Made by a program: the position numbers and the translations under genes
In this document: one piece after another, positions 6,232 to 6,382 of the stretch
Layout of the letters: each line of letters begins with the position of its first letter
How positions within the stretch are numbered: position 1 is the stretch's first letter
DNA from: Akkermansia muciniphila
Lineage (GTDB): Bacteria > Verrucomicrobiota > Verrucomicrobiia > Limisphaerales > UBA9464
Assembly: GCA_945873715.1 (NCBI GenBank)
Contig: CAMCFL010000201.1
Span: 1-6,382, forward strand
Direction of reading: 5' to 3'
Length of the DNA stretch: 6,382 nt
Notes under the pieces: model-generated
Database searches by the model: none
Told to the model about the DNA's origin: nothing
What the model saw: only the letters and a program-made list of their open reading frames with translations

Positions 6232-6382
6232 GACGCCCAATGCCACTAGGATTCGGGTTGCAGGTTGCGCTTCGCCAGCGTTTCTCGGGCCTTTTGGCGT
6301 GATCCCCTCATTGGTGGAAATGATCTGGGCCGCTGGCGGATCATTCTTGGCTCCGGCTCCCGCGGAGCGGATCGCCTCGGCA
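6232..6382. other. Unassigned right end of window
   Basis: No feature can be called here. One minus-strand frame is open from the right edge to a TGA at 6124-6126 inside repeat copy 3, and another is open from the edge to a TAG at 6246-6248. A plus-strand frame is also open to the edge. None has a recognised domain or a convincing start within the window, and GC-rich DNA gives such frames by chance. If a converging minus-strand gene exists, its body lies beyond the edge. Confidence 0.4.

Overview
The window is GC-rich (strong G/C preference at third codon positions). It most likely comes from a member of the Planctomycetes-Verrucomicrobia group, probably Verrucomicrobiota. The main reason is the large central protein, which joins two modules known almost only from that group: a TIGR02604-type 'membrane-bound dehydrogenase' beta-propeller and a TIGR02603-type CXXCH haem-binding domain. 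The lineage is inferred from domain content; no rRNA or marker gene is present.

Layout, all recognised genes on the + strand: (1) 3-671 is the C-terminal half of a family GT4 glycosyltransferase, cut by the left edge. (2) 672-842 is a short gap with two small G+C-rich hairpins (672-698 and 792-806) and no convincing promoter or Shine-Dalgarno site. (3) 843-5909 is one uninterrupted 1688-residue gene for a secreted multidomain protein: signal peptide, neutral-ceramidase-like metalloenzyme domain, LamG-type jelly roll, Ala/Pro-rich linker, six-bladed-propeller dehydrogenase-like domain, HEAT-like helical repeats, and a C-terminal monohaem cytochrome domain. (4) 5910-6382 is a non-coding tail. 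It holds three tandem copies of a 104-bp unit (5915-6231), each with a small palindrome near its start and a larger hairpin at its end, followed by about 150 bp (6232-6382) where nothing could be assigned.

The large protein is the main biological interest. It places a putative amide/ester hydrolase, a carbohydrate-binding-like fold and a haem-linked oxidoreductase-like module on one exported chain. This suggests (inference) an envelope-associated enzyme that binds, cleaves and oxidises a complex lipid or glycan substrate and passes electrons to its own haem. The ceramidase-like part keeps likely zinc ligands but lacks the recognisable catalytic-serine motif of true ceramidases, so the substrate is unknown. 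The glycosyltransferase is probably a separate transcription unit; nothing in the sequence links the two functions.

The second point of interest is the tandem repeat directly behind the large gene. Its left boundary appears to overlap the stop codon, and the hairpin apex of the third copy reads as the reverse complement of the first two.
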